A stretch of DNA of 7,365 nucleotides from Synechococcales cyanobacterium PMM_0073 (GTDB lineage Bacteria > Cyanobacteriota > Cyanobacteriia > Elainellales > Elainellaceae). Location of the stretch: contig CASBQH010000074.1 in NCBI GenBank assembly GCA_949127695.1, forward strand, positions 1 to 7,365. Direction: 5' to 3'. The translations under genes and the position numbers were made by a program. The notes beneath the pieces were generated by a model, which saw nothing but the letters and a program-made list of their open reading frames with translations, had not been told where the DNA came from and ran no database searches. This document shows, piece by piece, positions 1-6,028 of this stretch. The first letter of the stretch is position 1; every line of letters begins with the position of its first letter.

Positions 1-244
1 ATTTGTTTAGCCGCTGCGGGTGAAGCTGCATCCGAATAGCCAACGCCTGCCGCTTTTGCGAAACCTGGGTGCGCTGAAGCAATTGAGCGGTGCTGTGGAT
101 TTCGCAGCGCTGAAGCTGTTCGAGATCGGCAGGGGTTAAGCCTGGAAGCTGTTCGATTGGCCAGCTCTGAGCGCGAGGCGGCGCAGGTTTAGCAGCAGGT
201 TTGGGCGTAGGTTTGGGCGATTTGCGGGGCGGGGAGTAGCCCAT
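1..244 (-). CDS. DUF4332-like helix-hairpin-helix protein, 5' part only
   Basis: An open frame reads from an ATG at 244 down to the left edge without a stop, giving 81 codons, so the C-terminus is missing. After a Pro/Lys/Ala-rich N-terminal tail (about residues 5-24, rich in KP and AP pairs) comes a segment with WPIEQLPGLTPADLEQLQ (29-46), then STAQLLQRT (51-59) and a basic helix with QKRQALAIRMQL (63-74). The phrase 'IEQLPGL...L...I.TTAQLL' is typical of small cyanobacterial proteins annotated DUF4332, which look like helix-hairpin-helix folds and may bind nucleic acid; their role is not established. The low-complexity tail may be a disordered linker. There is no clear Shine-Dalgarno sequence before the ATG. 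The gene diverges from the CBS gene at 364. The frame and conserved core are seen directly; the family name is from memory of similar sequences. Confidence 0.65.
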   Translation of the reverse strand, partial: MGYSPPRKSPKPTPKPAAKPAPPRAQSWPIEQLPGLTPADLEQLQRCEIHSTAQLLQRTQVSQKRQALAIRMQLHPQRLNK

Positions 245-363
245 AGCCTGATTACGATAAAGGGCTTGAATGGAGCAAGTTCATGCTTCTCTATCCTAAT
301 CACAACTCTCAACAGTTCGCCTGTGCAGCCTAGTTCTACAATGAGATTTGGGCATGAATCCAA
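245..363. promoter_or_regulatory. Divergent intergenic region with a candidate -10 for the CBS gene
   Basis: This 119-bp spacer separates two divergently read genes and must carry both promoters unless they lie inside the genes. On the plus strand TACAAT at 337-342 matches the -10 consensus at five of six positions and sits 21 bp before the ATG at 364, which would give a very short leader. No -35 box at 16-18 bp is convincing, so an activator-dependent promoter is possible. On the minus strand TTGAGA (complement of 307-312) and TAGGAT (complement of 293-298) are seen, but their 8-bp spacing is too short for one promoter. Confidence 0.3.
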
Positions 364-873
364 ATGCCTACCTGTCCATCTGTACCCTCAAGCGCTCGAC
401 CTATGCCACCTACCGTTGCCCAGATCATGACCGCCGACCCCATTGCCGTTCAGCCTGAAACAGCGCTGCAAGAGGCCATTCAAATCCTGGCCGAGCGACG
501 AATCAGCGGCCTGCCTGTGGTAGATCAAAGCGGCAAACTCGTAGGCGTGCTGTCTGAAAGCGACTTGGTTTGGCGTGAAGCAGGCGTCACCACACCGCCC
601 TACATCACGATTTTGGACAGCGTGATCTATCTGCAAAACCCGGCCAAGTATGAGCGGGATTTGCATAAGGCAGTAGGGCAAACCGTAGGCGAGGTGATGA
701 GCGACAAAGATTTTGTGACGATTGCGCCCGATGCGCCGCTGCGTCAGGCCGCGCAGCTGATCCAAGAACGCAAGGTGACAAGACTGCTAGTGGTAGATTC
801 AGCACAAACCCTGATTGGCATTCTGACGCGCGGCGATATTGTCCGCTTTATGGCCTCTCATCCCGACGAGTGA
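364..873 (+). CDS. Two-CBS-domain protein, probable adenylate sensor
   Basis: The protein is 169 residues, soluble, with no signal peptide or membrane segment, and consists almost only of a CBS pair. CBS1 spans about residues 18-70 (IMTADPIAV, then RISGLPVVD, then LVGVLSESDLV). A 38-residue insert with VTTPPYITILDSVIYL and AKYERDLHKAVG (75-105) follows, and CBS2 spans about 109-163 (VGEVMS, then KVTRLLVVD, then LIGILTRGDIV). This insert is usual in stand-alone cyanobacterial CBS proteins. Such pairs generally bind AMP, ATP or related nucleotides in the cleft and signal energy status to a partner; the ligand cannot be read here. Homologues as I remember them begin at a Met-Pro-x-Thr-Val sequence, which matches Met14 (ATG at 403), so the true start may be 403 and the first 13 residues artefactual. 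Neither start has a good ribosome site. It precedes nblB by 52 bp and may share its transcript. Confidence 0.9.
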   Translation: MPTCPSVPSSARPMPPTVAQIMTADPIAVQPETALQEAIQILAERRISGLPVVDQSGKLVGVLSESDLVWREAGVTTPPYITILDSVIYLQNPAKYERDLHKAVGQTVGEVMSDKDFVTIAPDAPLRQAAQLIQERKVTRLLVVDSAQTLIGILTRGDIVRFMASHPDE

Positions 874-925
874 TTGCTTAAATTCCGCTTTTTTTGAACG
901 TCTCTTTACAACCATTTTTTAACCC

Positions 926-1612
926 ATGAGCATTACCCCTGAGTCTGTGCAGGCCATGTTGGCTTCTGAAAATTTTGGCGATCGGCTGAGCGGCGTGAAC
1001 CAGCTACGGCAGCTTGATCCAGCCCTAGCCTTTACGCTGATCCAGTCAGTGGCGATGGATCGCAACGTGCGCGTTCGCTATGCTGCTGTGAGTCAAATTA
1101 GCACACTTGGTGAACAGAACCGAGCAGCAGCGCTCGATCTGTTGCGCCGCAGCCTAGAAGATCCTGAGCCAGACGTGCAGGCAGCAGCGGCTGATTCGCT
1201 GGGGGCACTAAAGCTGACCGTCGCCTACGAAGAAATGCAGGCGCTATATGAACGCAGCCCCGACTGGCTGGTGAAATTTAGCATTGTGGCGGCCTTGGGT
1301 GAACTGGGTGATCCTCGCGCCTTTGAGCTGCTGGAGTTGGCGCTGCAATCCGACAATGATCTGGTAAAGACGGCGGCAATTGGGGCACTGGGCGAATTGG
1401 GCGATGCGCGGGCGGTGCCGCTGCTGCTGCCCTACGTGGGGGATGCCGACTGGCAGGTGCGGCATCGGGTGATGCAGGCGCTCAGTCACTTTACGCATAC
1501 GGAGATGGCACAGCCAGAAATCAAAACGGCAGTGCAATCTGCCCTAGAACGCTTGAGCCAAGACGAATACGAGCCGATTGCCCAAGAAGCCAAGCTCTAC
1601 CTGGGTTCATAG
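926..1612 (+). CDS. nblB: NblB-like HEAT-repeat phycobilisome degradation protein
   Basis: The 228-residue protein is built of HEAT-like helical repeats. The clearest are ALGELGDPRAFELL (123-136) and ALGELGDARAVPLL (154-167), with earlier units around RVRYAAVSQISTLG (49-62) and DVQAAAADSLGALKL (83-97) and a capping unit at WQVRHRVMQAL (176-186). The N-terminus, MSITPESVQ followed by FGDRLSGVNQLRQL (17-30), is characteristic of cyanobacterial NblB. NblB is related to the CpcE/F bilin lyases and acts in phycobilisome disassembly under nitrogen, sulfur or light stress, probably by binding phycobiliproteins and detaching their chromophore. The length fits the family. No ribosome site is evident before the ATG at 926; the spacer after the CBS gene has two T-runs but no hairpin, so read-through is plausible. 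Generic CpcE/F-like proteins are the main alternative, but the N-terminus and lack of neighbouring phycocyanin genes favour NblB. Confidence 0.85.
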   Translation: MSITPESVQAMLASENFGDRLSGVNQLRQLDPALAFTLIQSVAMDRNVRVRYAAVSQISTLGEQNRAAALDLLRRSLEDPEPDVQAAAADSLGALKLTVAYEEMQALYERSPDWLVKFSIVAALGELGDPRAFELLELALQSDNDLVKTAAIGALGELGDARAVPLLLPYVGDADWQVRHRVMQALSHFTHTEMAQPEIKTAVQSALERLSQDEYEPIAQEAKLYLGS

Positions 1613-1923
1613 ATTTTTAGCATGGGTCAGCTCCAGATAAAGCAGCGATAAAGTTGGGGCAGGGGGGATGACATTCATCTCCGTATTCAGTAAATTTAGT
1701 TACATGAGATTCAATAAAGCGCCGCGTTTATACTGAGAACGCCCACCTCTCAGGCGACGCCTTAAGTCATCTCCCACTCTGTAGTTTGCGTGGATTTCTA
1801 GCTCCCGACTGCAAACCTGTATAGAGACGCTCTCCCCCAAGCTTTGCTGCTTTCTCCAATTTCTTCAACTTGCCCTGCTGTTAGGGCTAGTTCTGACCAA
1901 TCTTTAAAACTAGGAAAATCGCC
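1613..1923 (+). promoter_or_regulatory. 311-bp gap: candidate promoter and structured leader of the PEP-CTERM gene
   Basis: No gene was found here; the only start-to-stop frames are about ten codons. No terminator hairpin for nblB is visible. TATACT at 1729-1734 is a good -10 candidate without a clear -35, which would leave a leader of roughly 180 nt. Downstream lie possible RNA stems: CTGAGA (1733-1738) with TCTCAG (1748-1753); a longer pairing of 1777-1789 with 1811-1826; and GCCCT (1872-1876) with AGGGC (1883-1887). AGGCGACGCCT at 1752-1762 is an odd-centred palindrome that could be a protein site. No known riboswitch core was recognised. Confidence 0.35.
1912..1915 (+). promoter_or_regulatory. 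Ribosome binding site of the PEP-CTERM gene
   Basis: AGGA lies 8 nt before the ATG at 1924. It supports this start and contrasts with the upstream CBS and nblB genes, which lack a recognisable site. Confidence 0.65.
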
Positions 1924-2625
1924 ATGAATTTCAAGCAAACACTGGCTGCTTTTGGTTTGGCTACGGCTACGGTAATCGGTACGACTGCTTCGGCAATGGC
2001 GGGTACGCTGAGCGTATTTGGCTCCACTGCACTAAACGGATTCTCGTTTGCCAAAAATACGACGGTAGATTTTGAGTTTATTGCCTCGCATGGCGGCTAT
2101 CAGTCAAAGTTTGGCGTATTTGAAACAACCAACCAGACAAACGCGACAGAATGGCTGTTTACAGAAGTTTTGGCTAGCGATCCAGGTGGCAACAACGCGA
2201 ATGATAACCGGGGCACCTGCGGAGATGGCAAGGCCGTTTTGAAGCCCTGCACCAAGCAGTTTACCTTCCTCGCAGGCGTCAACTATCTGCTGGGCTTGAC
2301 CAACATTGTGCCAAACGACGGCAAGTTTGTCTTTTCTAACAATCCGATTGGCGGCGCTGATCCTCAGGGCATGAAGTTTGTTGAAGGGCCTGGATCACCG
2401 CTCTACCCCACGACGTTCAAACCGCCACTTGGCAAAAACTTCGTTCCTCTCAACCTGAACAAGAACCAGATCGGCATCTTTGTCAACGATGTTTGGGGCG
2501 GCGATCAAGATGGCAATGACTTTGTGCTGAGAGCGACAGCTGTTCCCGAACCCGCCACGCTGGCAGGTCTGGGCTTAGTTGCGGGCGGAATGCTGCTCTC
2601 ACGTCGGCGCAAGCTGGCTGTTTAG
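1924..2625 (+). CDS. PEP-CTERM secreted protein, exosortase substrate
   Basis: The 233-residue protein has a Sec signal peptide (about 1-26: charged MNFK, hydrophobic stretch, cleavage after AMA) and a C-terminal sorting signal. The sorting signal has VPEP at 207-210, a hydrophobic helix LAGLGLVAGGMLL (213-225) and a basic tail SRRRK (226-230). In this system an exosortase is thought to cleave near the PEP motif and deliver the protein to the envelope or extracellular matrix. The mature region is rich in Asn, Gly and Asp and predicted beta-like. It has two cysteines (C99, C109) close enough for a disulfide. An acidic loop NDVWGGDQDGNDF (188-200) just before the PEP motif resembles the Asp/Asn-rich, possibly calcium-binding end of DUF4114-like domains. 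No exosortase gene is in the window, so it must be encoded elsewhere. The gene stands alone, with its own leader, ribosome site and terminator. The specific function is unknown. Confidence 0.9.
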   Translation: MNFKQTLAAFGLATATVIGTTASAMAGTLSVFGSTALNGFSFAKNTTVDFEFIASHGGYQSKFGVFETTNQTNATEWLFTEVLASDPGGNNANDNRGTCGDGKAVLKPCTKQFTFLAGVNYLLGLTNIVPNDGKFVFSNNPIGGADPQGMKFVEGPGSPLYPTTFKPPLGKNFVPLNLNKNQIGIFVNDVWGGDQDGNDFVLRATAVPEPATLAGLGLVAGGMLLSRRRKLAV

Positions 2626-2706
2626 CTTTCAGTAGCTTTGGCAGGGTTGCTCTAAACCGCGCAGGGTGTTTCCTTCCAAACTCTTTTGTCTAAAATCATC
2701 GCATCT

Positions 2707-2738
2707 AAAAAGCCCTCCGGCAATTGGAGGGCTTTTTT
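2707..2738. terminator. Bidirectional intrinsic terminator
   Basis: AAAAGCCCTCC is followed by a 7-nt loop (2719-2725) and GGAGGGCTTTT. The stem is 12 bp (2707-2718 with 2726-2737), and the T-run reaches 2738. It lies 81 bp after the PEP-CTERM stop and 20 bp past the stop of the convergent minus-strand gene. Because the stem carries A's on one side and T's on the other, it can end transcripts in both directions. Confidence 0.92.
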
Positions 2739-2758
2739 CTATGAGATCATCTGCTGCC

Positions 2759-3169
2759 CTACCGCACGCTTTCCTTAGCCCGATCTGCGGCAGCCAGCGC
2801 CTCAGCCGGAACTTCAATTGGAAACACCGAAGCAGGCTTGGGGGCTGCGGCAGCCAGCTCAGCTGCTTCAGATGCTACGGCTCCTACGGCTGGCCTGCTG
2901 AGCTTTGCCTTCAGCACCATGCCGCCTGCAAACAAGCCCAGAGCAGCCAGCCCTGCGGCGATGATGCCAGATTGCTGCGGTGAGTTAAAGCCCAGCGCGT
3001 TGCTGCTTGAGCCTGAGCCGTCGCCCGTGATGCTAGTGGTCGTCGAACCCTTCATGCTGCTGTAGATGCAGGCTTGTCCAGGCAGGGCTGTGCCGATCAC
3101 TGTGATCAGGACTGCGCTGGTGAGCGCTGCTGCGGTCAAAATTGCCGAAAGAGAAAACTTCGATTGCAT
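2759..3169 (-). CDS. Small exported or membrane protein of unknown function
   Basis: I do not recognise this 136-residue protein. It has an N-terminal signal peptide or anchor (1-33, hydrophobic 8-28). The possible cleavage GQA|C would leave Cys34, the only cysteine, at the mature N-terminus. The residues before Cys34 (Pro-Gly-Gln-Ala) do not fit a classical lipobox, so a lipoprotein is unlikely. Next come CIYSSMKG (34-41), a Ser/Thr/Gly-rich linker (42-60), a second hydrophobic helix GIIAAGLAALGLFAGGMVL (68-86), basic residues KAKLSR, and an Ala/Glu-rich tail (93-136). The likely topology is a processed or anchored N-terminus with one membrane helix. The start is supported by AGGAGA (complement of 3175-3180) 5 nt upstream. 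It lies 214 bp downstream of the hybrid kinase on the same strand and ends just before the shared terminator. Expression as a real gene is supported by the ribosome site, secretion signal and terminator. Confidence 0.75.
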   Translation of the reverse strand: MQSKFSLSAILTAAALTSAVLITVIGTALPGQACIYSSMKGSTTTSITGDGSGSSSNALGFNSPQQSGIIAAGLAALGLFAGGMVLKAKLSRPAVGAVASEAAELAAAAPKPASVFPIEVPAEALAAADRAKESVR

Positions 3170-3174
3170 GACTA

Positions 3175-3180
3175 TCTCCT
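3175..3180 (-). promoter_or_regulatory. Ribosome binding site of the small exported protein
   Basis: On the minus strand AGGAGA stands 5 nt before the ATG at 3169. It is the best ribosome site in the window and fixes this start over the overlapping frame that would begin further upstream. Confidence 0.75.
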
Positions 3181-3206
3181 GTGGAAGAATCTGTGGGAGT
3201 AACTTT

Positions 3207-3220
3207 GCGTAATCGCGTAA
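3207..3220. repeat. Tandem GCGTAA pair in the putative leader
   Basis: GCGTAA occurs at 3207-3212 and again at 3215-3220, an 8-bp period. It sits between the small-protein start and a weak -10 candidate on the minus strand (TATGCT, complement of 3223-3228). It could be a regulator site near a transcription start, but the unit is short and may be chance. Confidence 0.3.
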
Positions 3221-3290
3221 CGAGCATACAGGCAGAGAGACGAATGAATGCGAGTCCTTGGCTACAAAAGACTTAGAAACCAGCTTACAG

Positions 3291-3384
3291 ATCTGGCCAG
3301 ATTTCGCAACTCCAGAGTTGTCTAGTCTGGTGGCAGAGGCCAGAGCAATTTATCGCTTTCTGCCAGAATTTTCAGCTTTCTGGC
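3291..3384. repeat. Cluster of CCAGA/TCTGG dyads after the kinase gene
   Basis: Four consecutive inverted repeats fill this stretch: ATCTGGCCAGAT, a perfect 12-bp palindrome (3291-3302); CAACTC-CA-GAGTTG (3307-3320); TCTGG (3326-3330) with CCAGA (3340-3344); and GCCAGAA (3362-3368) with TTCTGGC (3378-3384). The last dyad starts at the kinase stop codon. It could fold in the minus-strand transcript, but no T-run follows, so it is not a standard terminator. CCAGA or its complement occurs seven times. Together with 3181-3290 this accounts for the 214-bp gap; no coding sequence is supported there. Confidence 0.6.
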
Positions 3385-5999
3385 TAAATCTCGCGTCGAG
3401 TCAGCTCCAGCAGCAGATCAAACCGAAACTCCTCGACTAGATGTAGCAGCGACTCCACCAAATGCGAAGCCGCGACGAGCTGAATTAACGCAACGCAGCG
3501 CTCTGCATCTAGCTGTGCTGCCGCCTGATGCAGTTCAGCGCACAAAAGCGCGGGCAGCTTGCTGAGGTCGGCAGGCGTCAGCGGCTTGGGCGGCTCTGCT
3601 TGCTCTGCCAGATAGATCGACTTGGGCTGGTTTCGGCGCAGATGCTGAAAAATTAGCGCCAGCAGTTGCTCAGCCTGAAACGGCTTGGCCAGATAGTCAT
3701 CACATCCAGCCGCCAAGATTTGGCTGCGCTCCTCGGCCAAGACGCTGGCAGTGAGCGCAATAATCACGACAGCGGGCGGGTCATGCGGATCTAGACTGCC
3801 TGAGCGCTCCTGCTGCCGAATCTGCCGCGTGGCCTCGTAGCCATTCATGATTGGCATTCGCATATCTATCAAAATTACCTGGGGCGACCAGTCCTGCCAG
3901 AGCGCAATCGCCGCTTGGCCGTTCAACGCCTCGCGGACTTCAAATCCTTGCTGGGTGAGCATTCGCACCACCAGCTTGCGATTGATCGGCTGATCTTCGG
4001 CCACCAAAACTCGGCAGCTAGATGGCTCTATAGCCAAATCTGTGGCTAAGCTGACCGGCGTGACGGCCCAGCTGTCCGCTAGCTCAGGCTGCCCTAAGCT
4101 GACCGGAATGCTGAATTCAAACGTCGCACCCTGTCCGATTCTGCTCTTAACGCCAATTCTGCCGCCCATCAGCTCCACAAATCGACGGCTGATCGCCAAG
4201 CCCAGGCCAGTTCCGGTCTGATGTCGGCCTGCTTCAGTTTGGCTAAACGGCTGAAACAGGCTCTCTAGCTCAGAATCGGCAATTCCCAATCCCGTATCCT
4301 CGACTGCAAAATAGAGCAGGAGCTGATCTGGCTCTTCAGCTAGATCGCTAGGCAGATCGCTAGGCAGATCGCTAGGCAAAACAGCAGCCAAATCAGCCCA
4401 AACCCATAGCGTCACCTGCCCAACTGTCGTAAATTTGATCGCATTGCCTAGCAAATTTAACAAGACCTGGCGCAGCTTACTCGAGTCAGCTTGAATATAT
4501 TGCGGCACATTGGAACTGCGTTTCTGGATAAGCAGCAGAGATTTGGCAACAGCCCGCATCTGCATGACGCTTTGCAGATCATCCAGCAGCTGATACAGAT
4601 CAAAATTAGCTAAATTCAGCGTGATTCGACCCGCATCAATTTTAGACATCTCCAGCACCTCGTTAATCATCTCTAGGAGATGCTCGCCACTCTGTGAAAT
4701 AATCCTCAGCTGATCAGCCTGCTCTGGACTGAGCATAGTCTCCTGCCTCAACAGCTGGGTAAAGCCCAGGATCGAATTGAGCGGCGTGCGGAGTTCATGG
4801 CTCATGGTGGCCAAAAACTGGCTCTTGGCTAAGTTCGCGGCTTCAGCAACTTCTTTCGCCTGTCGCAATTCTTCCTCGCTCTGCTTCCGCACTGTAATAT
4901 CTACTGCAATCACCAGAGCAGCCTCAATCACCTCTGCCTGACGCAGCGGCGCAATATAGATTTCGTAGTGGGCGGCAGGTGCTGTTTCACCCAGGCCAGT
5001 CGCCTCAAACTGGCTGGAGGTTGCCTGCTCAAGCGCTAAACTCAACGCCTGATTGAGTTGCTTAGGCTGTTCTATCGTCAGATAGTCAGTCAGGTGACAG
5101 CCAATTAACGTGGGGATAGGCCGACCTGAAAGCGCTCGATTGATAAACAGCGTTCTGCCCTGCTGGTCAATCAAAATATGCAGGCTGGGCGTATTTTCTA
5201 GCACCGAACGCAGCTTGGCTTCTGAGGCTTGCAGCGCTGTATTGGCTCGCTTGCTTTCAGTAATTTCCATCACCAGCCCATCCCAAAACACAGCGCCGTT
5301 TGGCTGGAGTTCGGGCTGGGCAAAGGCGCGAATCCATTTGAGGATACCTGAAGGCGTGAGGATGCGGAACTCCAAACTCCAGGGCTGGCAGCTTTGAGCT
5401 GAAGCCCGGATCGTTTGGCGGATCTGCTTGCGGTCTGCGGGATGGATCAGCGCCCAAACGCTCTGAGTATCAGCCAGCAGATCCGCCGCTTCAACTTCGA
5501 GCAGGTCAAGGCAGCGCGGGTTGACATAGGTGATTTGCGCTGCTCCATCTGGATGCAGCAGATAGCGATAGAGACAGCCAGGAATATGCTCGGTGATTCG
5601 CTGAAACTGCTGCTGGCTGGAGCCGCTGGCCTGTTCTAGCAGCAGCAGCTCTAGGGTAATGATCTCAGCAACCTGCCCCGGCGCGGTCATCACCGGCAAA
5701 TGCCGAATCTGATGCTGTTGCAAAATCGCTAGAACTCCGGCTCGATCCTGAGCTTCAGCCTGACTGCAATAGATCACCGGAGCAACCATCAGCGCGGACA
5801 GCGGCATGGCGCGCAGATCCAGCGATTCAGCCTGGGCGCGCAGCAAGTCACCCCTAGTGAGAATGCCTACGAGCTGCTCTGCCTCCATCACTAAAATGCA
5901 GCTGCAACGTAGGCGGCTGAGCGCCTCGACTGCCAGCTGAGCTCGATCTTCAGGCCGAAAAATCTGCGCGCCGAGCGACCCAGAACGAGCGTTATTCAT
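3384..5999 (-). CDS. Hybrid sensor histidine kinase: CBS-CBS-PAS-PAS-HisKA-HATPase-REC
   Basis: This 871-residue protein has no signal peptide or membrane helix, so it is probably cytosolic. A CBS pair spans about 14-122 (VGILTRGDLL at 44-53, IRHLPVM at 98-104), with CBS1 shortened at its start. PAS1 spans about 131-248, ending DGLVMEITESKRA, and PAS2 about 259-372. A linking helix (373-394) leads to HisKA with phospho-acceptor His401 in MSHELRTPLNS. The ATPase domain has N515 and N519 in NLLGNAIKF, D568 in DTGLGI, and GTGLGL (596-601). A receiver domain (about 663-788) has E668/D669, phospho-acceptor Asp712, Thr750 and Lys772. The tail (about 806-871) lacks an Hpt histidine motif; similar short tails occur in cyanobacterial kinases. 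All catalytic residues are present. The receiver has no DNA-binding output, so phosphate must pass to another protein. An in-frame TAA nine codons upstream limits alternatives to ATG 5999. The ligand of the CBS and PAS domains is unknown. Confidence 0.93.
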   Translation of the reverse strand: MNNARSGSLGAQIFRPEDRAQLAVEALSRLRCSCILVMEAEQLVGILTRGDLLRAQAESLDLRAMPLSALMVAPVIYCSQAEAQDRAGVLAILQQHQIRHLPVMTAPGQVAEIITLELLLLEQASGSSQQQFQRITEHIPGCLYRYLLHPDGAAQITYVNPRCLDLLEVEAADLLADTQSVWALIHPADRKQIRQTIRASAQSCQPWSLEFRILTPSGILKWIRAFAQPELQPNGAVFWDGLVMEITESKRANTALQASEAKLRSVLENTPSLHILIDQQGRTLFINRALSGRPIPTLIGCHLTDYLTIEQPKQLNQALSLALEQATSSQFEATGLGETAPAAHYEIYIAPLRQAEVIEAALVIAVDITVRKQSEEELRQAKEVAEAANLAKSQFLATMSHELRTPLNSILGFTQLLRQETMLSPEQADQLRIISQSGEHLLEMINEVLEMSKIDAGRITLNLANFDLYQLLDDLQSVMQMRAVAKSLLLIQKRSSNVPQYIQADSSKLRQVLLNLLGNAIKFTTVGQVTLWVWADLAAVLPSDLPSDLPSDLAEEPDQLLLYFAVEDTGLGIADSELESLFQPFSQTEAGRHQTGTGLGLAISRRFVELMGGRIGVKSRIGQGATFEFSIPVSLGQPELADSWAVTPVSLATDLAIEPSSCRVLVAEDQPINRKLVVRMLTQQGFEVREALNGQAAIALWQDWSPQVILIDMRMPIMNGYEATRQIRQQERSGSLDPHDPPAVVIIALTASVLAEERSQILAAGCDDYLAKPFQAEQLLALIFQHLRRNQPKSIYLAEQAEPPKPLTPADLSKLPALLCAELHQAAAQLDAERCVALIQLVAASHLVESLLHLVEEFRFDLLLELTRREI
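4342..4377. repeat. Three exact 12-bp tandem repeats inside the kinase gene
   Basis: The unit AGATCGCTAGGC occurs three times in a row without mismatch. On the coding (minus) strand it encodes Pro-Ser-Asp-Leu three times (residues 542-553). It lies between two strands of the ATPase domain, before the DTGLGI motif, where kinases vary in loop length. The unit keeps frame, so copy-number change would only lengthen or shorten the loop. Confidence 0.95.
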
Positions 6000-6009
6000 T
6001 AAAACCCTG

Positions 6010-6023
6010 AGCGGCAGGCCGCT
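6010..6023 (-). promoter_or_regulatory. Small hairpin before the kinase start
   Basis: AGCGGC and GCCGCT (6010-6015, 6018-6023) form a GC-rich inverted repeat. In the kinase mRNA it would lie about 10 nt before the ATG at 5999, next to a weak AGGG (complement of 6005-6008) 5 nt before the start. It could limit ribosome access. The effect is inference. Confidence 0.4.
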
Positions 6024-6028
6024 TTAAT

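Noticed and set aside
136..363. A 75-codon minus-strand open frame
   Set aside because: It overlaps the DUF4332-like gene in another frame and covers the divergent promoter region. Its Arg/Leu/Pro-rich translation has no family features.
388..805. Minus-strand open frames opposite the CBS gene
   Set aside because: They are antisense to a well-conserved CBS protein, and their translations are rich in His, Arg and Cys without domain motifs.
364..1612. Phycobilin lyase subunit (CpcE/CpcF) instead of NblB
   Set aside because: The N-terminal sequence and single-gene context without cpc genes fit NblB better.
1733..1753. CTGAGA resembling part of a TPP riboswitch
   Set aside because: The other conserved TPP elements (the GAACCTGA-type core and GGGTAATGCC-like arm) are absent, and the downstream gene is a PEP-CTERM protein rather than a thiamin gene.
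2666..3065. Plus-strand open frames across the terminator and the small exported gene
   Set aside because: One runs through a strong terminator, and both oppose a frame with a good ribosome site and signal peptide.
3362..3384. Hairpin at the kinase stop as an intrinsic terminator
   Set aside because: The 7-bp stem is followed on the minus strand by AGAAAGCG and not by a T-run, so termination is not supported.
3258..3440. A 60-codon plus-strand frame starting at TTG
   Set aside because: It has no ribosome site and overlaps the kinase 3' end; its sequence is explained by the dyad cluster.
5110..5639. Frames in other readings inside the kinase gene
   Set aside because: They lie within the PAS region of an intact kinase frame and show no independent coding features.
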